Source: Kitasatospora acidiphila
GTDB lineage: Bacteria > Actinomycetota > Actinomycetes > Streptomycetales > Streptomycetaceae
DNA length: 64,000 bases
Direction: 5' to 3'
Assembly (NCBI RefSeq): GCF_006636205.1
Contig: NZ_VIGB01000003.1
Coordinates: forward strand, 6,636,501-6,700,500
Shown here one piece after another: positions 62,327 to 64,000 of this stretch (within the stretch, counting starts at the first letter, position 1; every line of letters starts with the position of its first letter). The notes below the pieces were generated by a model. That model searched no databases. It saw nothing but the letters and a program-made list of their open reading frames with translations, and had not been told where the DNA came from. Made by a program: the position numbers and the translations under genes.

Positions 62327-63265
62327 ATGAAGAGTTCAGCGATCGCGGTTGCAGGACTGCGGAAGACACACGGGACCAAGGTCGTGCTCGACGGCATCGA
62401 CTTCGAGGTTGCCGAGGGATCGGTCTTCTCCATGCTCGGCCCCAACGGGGCGGGCAAGACGACCACGGTGAACGTCCTGGCGACGTTGACGAAGGCCGAC
62501 GCCGGCACGGTGCGCGTCGCCGGGCACGACGTGGTGACCGGGACCAAGCAGGTGCGCAAGGCCATCGGCGTGACCGGTCAGTTCGCCGCGGTGGACGAGC
62601 TGCTGTCGGGCCGGGAGAACCTGCAGCTGATGGCGGAGCTGAAGCGCGTGCGCTCCGCCGACCGGGTGGTCACCCAACTGCTGGAGCGGTTCGAGCTGGT
62701 GGAGTCGGCGCAGAAGATGGCGGCGACCTACTCCGGCGGCATGCGCCGGAAGCTGGACCTGGCGATGACGCTGGTCGGCAGTCCGCAGATCATCTTCCTG
62801 GACGAGCCGACGACGGGCCTGGACCCGCGCAGCCGACGCACGATGTGGCAGATCGTCCGCGAGTTGGTGGCCGACGGCACCACCGTCTTCCTCACCACCC
62901 AGTACCTCGAGGAAGCCGACCAGCTCGCCGACCGGATCGCGGTGCTCGACCAGGGCCACATCGTCGCCCAGGGCACACCGGAGGAGCTCAAGCGGCAGGT
63001 CCCCGGCGGCCATGTCCGGCTCCGCTTCACCGATCTGTTCGAACTCGACGTGGCGGCGCGGGCCTTGGCCGGAGCCACCCGGGACGACCAGGAGCTGACC
63101 CTGCGGGTGCCCAGCGACGGCGGGCCCAGGTCGCTGCGGGCCCTGCTGGACAGGCTCGACGAACACATGATCAACGCCGAGGAGTTCTCCGTGCACACGC
63201 CGGACCTCGACGACGTCTTCTTTGCGCTGACCGGTCAGACCACCACGGAGGCGAACGCACGATGA
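62327..63265 (+). CDS. DrrA-type ABC exporter ATP-binding protein
   Basis: 312 residues. Walker A GPNGAGKTTT, signature YSGGMRRKLDLAM, Walker B IIFLDEPTTGLD, switch His position replaced by Gln (LTTQYLEEADQLADR), as in the daunorubicin-resistance DrrA group. The C-terminal domain (about 220-312) is the DrrA-type extension. It powers export of drugs or lipids by the following permease. The stop overlaps the permease ATG. Confidence 0.93.
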   Translation: MKSSAIAVAGLRKTHGTKVVLDGIDFEVAEGSVFSMLGPNGAGKTTTVNVLATLTKADAGTVRVAGHDVVTGTKQVRKAIGVTGQFAAVDELLSGRENLQLMAELKRVRSADRVVTQLLERFELVESAQKMAATYSGGMRRKLDLAMTLVGSPQIIFLDEPTTGLDPRSRRTMWQIVRELVADGTTVFLTTQYLEEADQLADRIAVLDQGHIVAQGTPEELKRQVPGGHVRLRFTDLFELDVAARALAGATRDDQELTLRVPSDGGPRSLRALLDRLDEHMINAEEFSVHTPDLDDVFFALTGQTTTEANAR

Positions 63266-64000
63266 GCACTCTCTCCACGTCGCTCGGCGACTCGGCGATC
63301 ATGATGCGCCGCAACTTCAAGCACACACTGCGGAATCCGGTCACCGTGTTCCAGGCGGTCCTGTTCCCGATCGTGATCATGCTGATGTTCGTCTACGTCT
63401 TCGGCGGTGCTTTCAGAGTCGAGGGCAGGTACATCGACTACGCGGTGCCGGGTCTGCTCGTGATGGCCATCAGCTACGGCCTCGGGCCGACCGCGGCGGC
63501 CGTGAACGGTGACATGACGAAGGGCATCATCAACCGCTTCAAGGCCATGGACGTCTCGCACGGTGCCGTGCTGGCCGGGCATGTCGTCTCCACGACGCTG
63601 CGCAGTCTGATCGCCGACGCGGCCATCGTCGGCGTCGGCTTCGCGATGGGGTTCCGCCCGCACGCGAGCTTCCTCCAGTGGCTCGCCGCGATCGGCATCC
63701 TGCTGCTGCTCGCCTTCGCGACCAGCTGGCTCACCGTCGCCATGGGGCTGGGCGCGAAGACCGTCGAATCGGCGGGCATGGCCACCGTGCCGCTGATCAT
63801 GCTGCCGTTCCTGAGCAGCGCTTTCGTCCCCGCCAGCTCGATGGGGCCCGGCATCCGGCAGTTCGCGGAGTACCAGCCGTTCACCCCGATCATCGAAACG
63901 CTGCGCGGACTGCTGGCCGGCCACCCGGCGACCGGCACCGCCCTGACCGCCGTCGCCTGGTGCGTCGGGCTCGCGATCGTCGGGTACGCGTGGGCGGTCT
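63262..64000 (+). CDS. DrrB-type ABC-2 permease (3'-truncated by window edge)
   Basis: At least 246 residues, running off the right edge. ATG 63262 overlaps the drrA-like stop (ATGA). ABC-2 membrane protein with helices at VFQAVLFPIVIMLMFVYVFG, YIDYAVPGLLVMAISYG and so on, and the typical LPLIMLPFLSSAFVPASSMG-like segment (here ATVPLIMLPFLSSAFVP). Partner of the ATPase; substrate unknown. Confidence 0.92.
   Translation, partial: MSTLSTSLGDSAIMMRRNFKHTLRNPVTVFQAVLFPIVIMLMFVYVFGGAFRVEGRYIDYAVPGLLVMAISYGLGPTAAAVNGDMTKGIINRFKAMDVSHGAVLAGHVVSTTLRSLIADAAIVGVGFAMGFRPHASFLQWLAAIGILLLLAFATSWLTVAMGLGAKTVESAGMATVPLIMLPFLSSAFVPASSMGPGIRQFAEYQPFTPIIETLRGLLAGHPATGTALTAVAWCVGLAIVGYAWAV

Overview
The window is a 64 kb piece of a high-GC actinobacterial chromosome, almost certainly from the Streptomycetaceae (Streptomyces or Kitasatospora). 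Codons end almost always in G or C. Many promoters look leaderless. Typical family markers are present: an SAV2148-type HEPN protein, DUF397/DUF5753 regulator remnants, an NB-ARC/TPR STAND ATPase, a MmyB-type XRE regulator and a cysteine leader peptide of the HVDLLRVSSAIC type.

Layout. 1-7.4 kb: 5' part of glgX, an HEPN protein, the ferrous-iron uptake pair efeUO (fused) and efeB behind an iron-box-like site, and a lipoprotein. 7.5-15.6 kb: a DnaQ-like exonuclease, a polysaccharide deacetylase lipoprotein, an aminoglycoside-phosphotransferase-like kinase, an MMPL exporter, cspA with a structured 5' leader, and a DEAD-box helicase. 15.7-20.7 kb: a MmyB-type regulator, an aldo/keto reductase, an SMP-30-like secreted protein (the regulator and the secreted protein share a ~30 bp upstream element), and a MarR-type pair. 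20.8-26.4 kb: DUF4185, rhomboid, B-lectin, isochorismatase-fold and glycosyltransferase genes. 26.4-37.3 kb is an accessory island: an ATPase remnant, the STAND ATPase, DUF397 proteins, a truncated XRE regulator, a perfect 175 bp tandem duplication, two IS5-type elements flanking an acetyltransferase, a LecB-like lectin and a 400-residue unknown. 37.4-47.2 kb is one long minus-strand sulfur assimilation operon: leader peptide, sir, zinc-ribbon protein, cysH, cysC, cysD, cysN, a 37-codon ORF, ssuA, ssuB, ssuC and a sirohydrochlorin chelatase. 47.4-64 kb: YihY/BrkB, rsgA, Ada-AlkA, MarR, DUF305/DUF3105, a PP2C-like protein, TetR, an amidase, GNAT, EamA and LysR, an endonuclease VII-like gene, and the start of a DrrAB-type ABC exporter.

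How the genes work together. The sulfur operon covers alkanesulfonate uptake (SsuABC), sulfate activation (CysDN, CysC), APS reduction (CysH), sulfite reduction (Sir) and the last step of siroheme synthesis, siroheme being the Sir cofactor. A Cys-codon leader peptide sits in front of it. EfeUO/EfeB form the iron import module. CspA and the DEAD-box helicase are a cold/RNA-structure pair.

A technical pattern dominates the hunt. Six otherwise intact genes (glgX, a lipoprotein, the SMP-30-like protein, the STAND ATPase, YihY and the PP2C-like protein) are each broken by one apparently missing base at a run of four or five G or C. All six have the same sign. This looks like homopolymer under-calling rather than six independent mutations, so I annotate them as single genes with a frameshift. 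No rRNA, tRNA or CRISPR array was seen.
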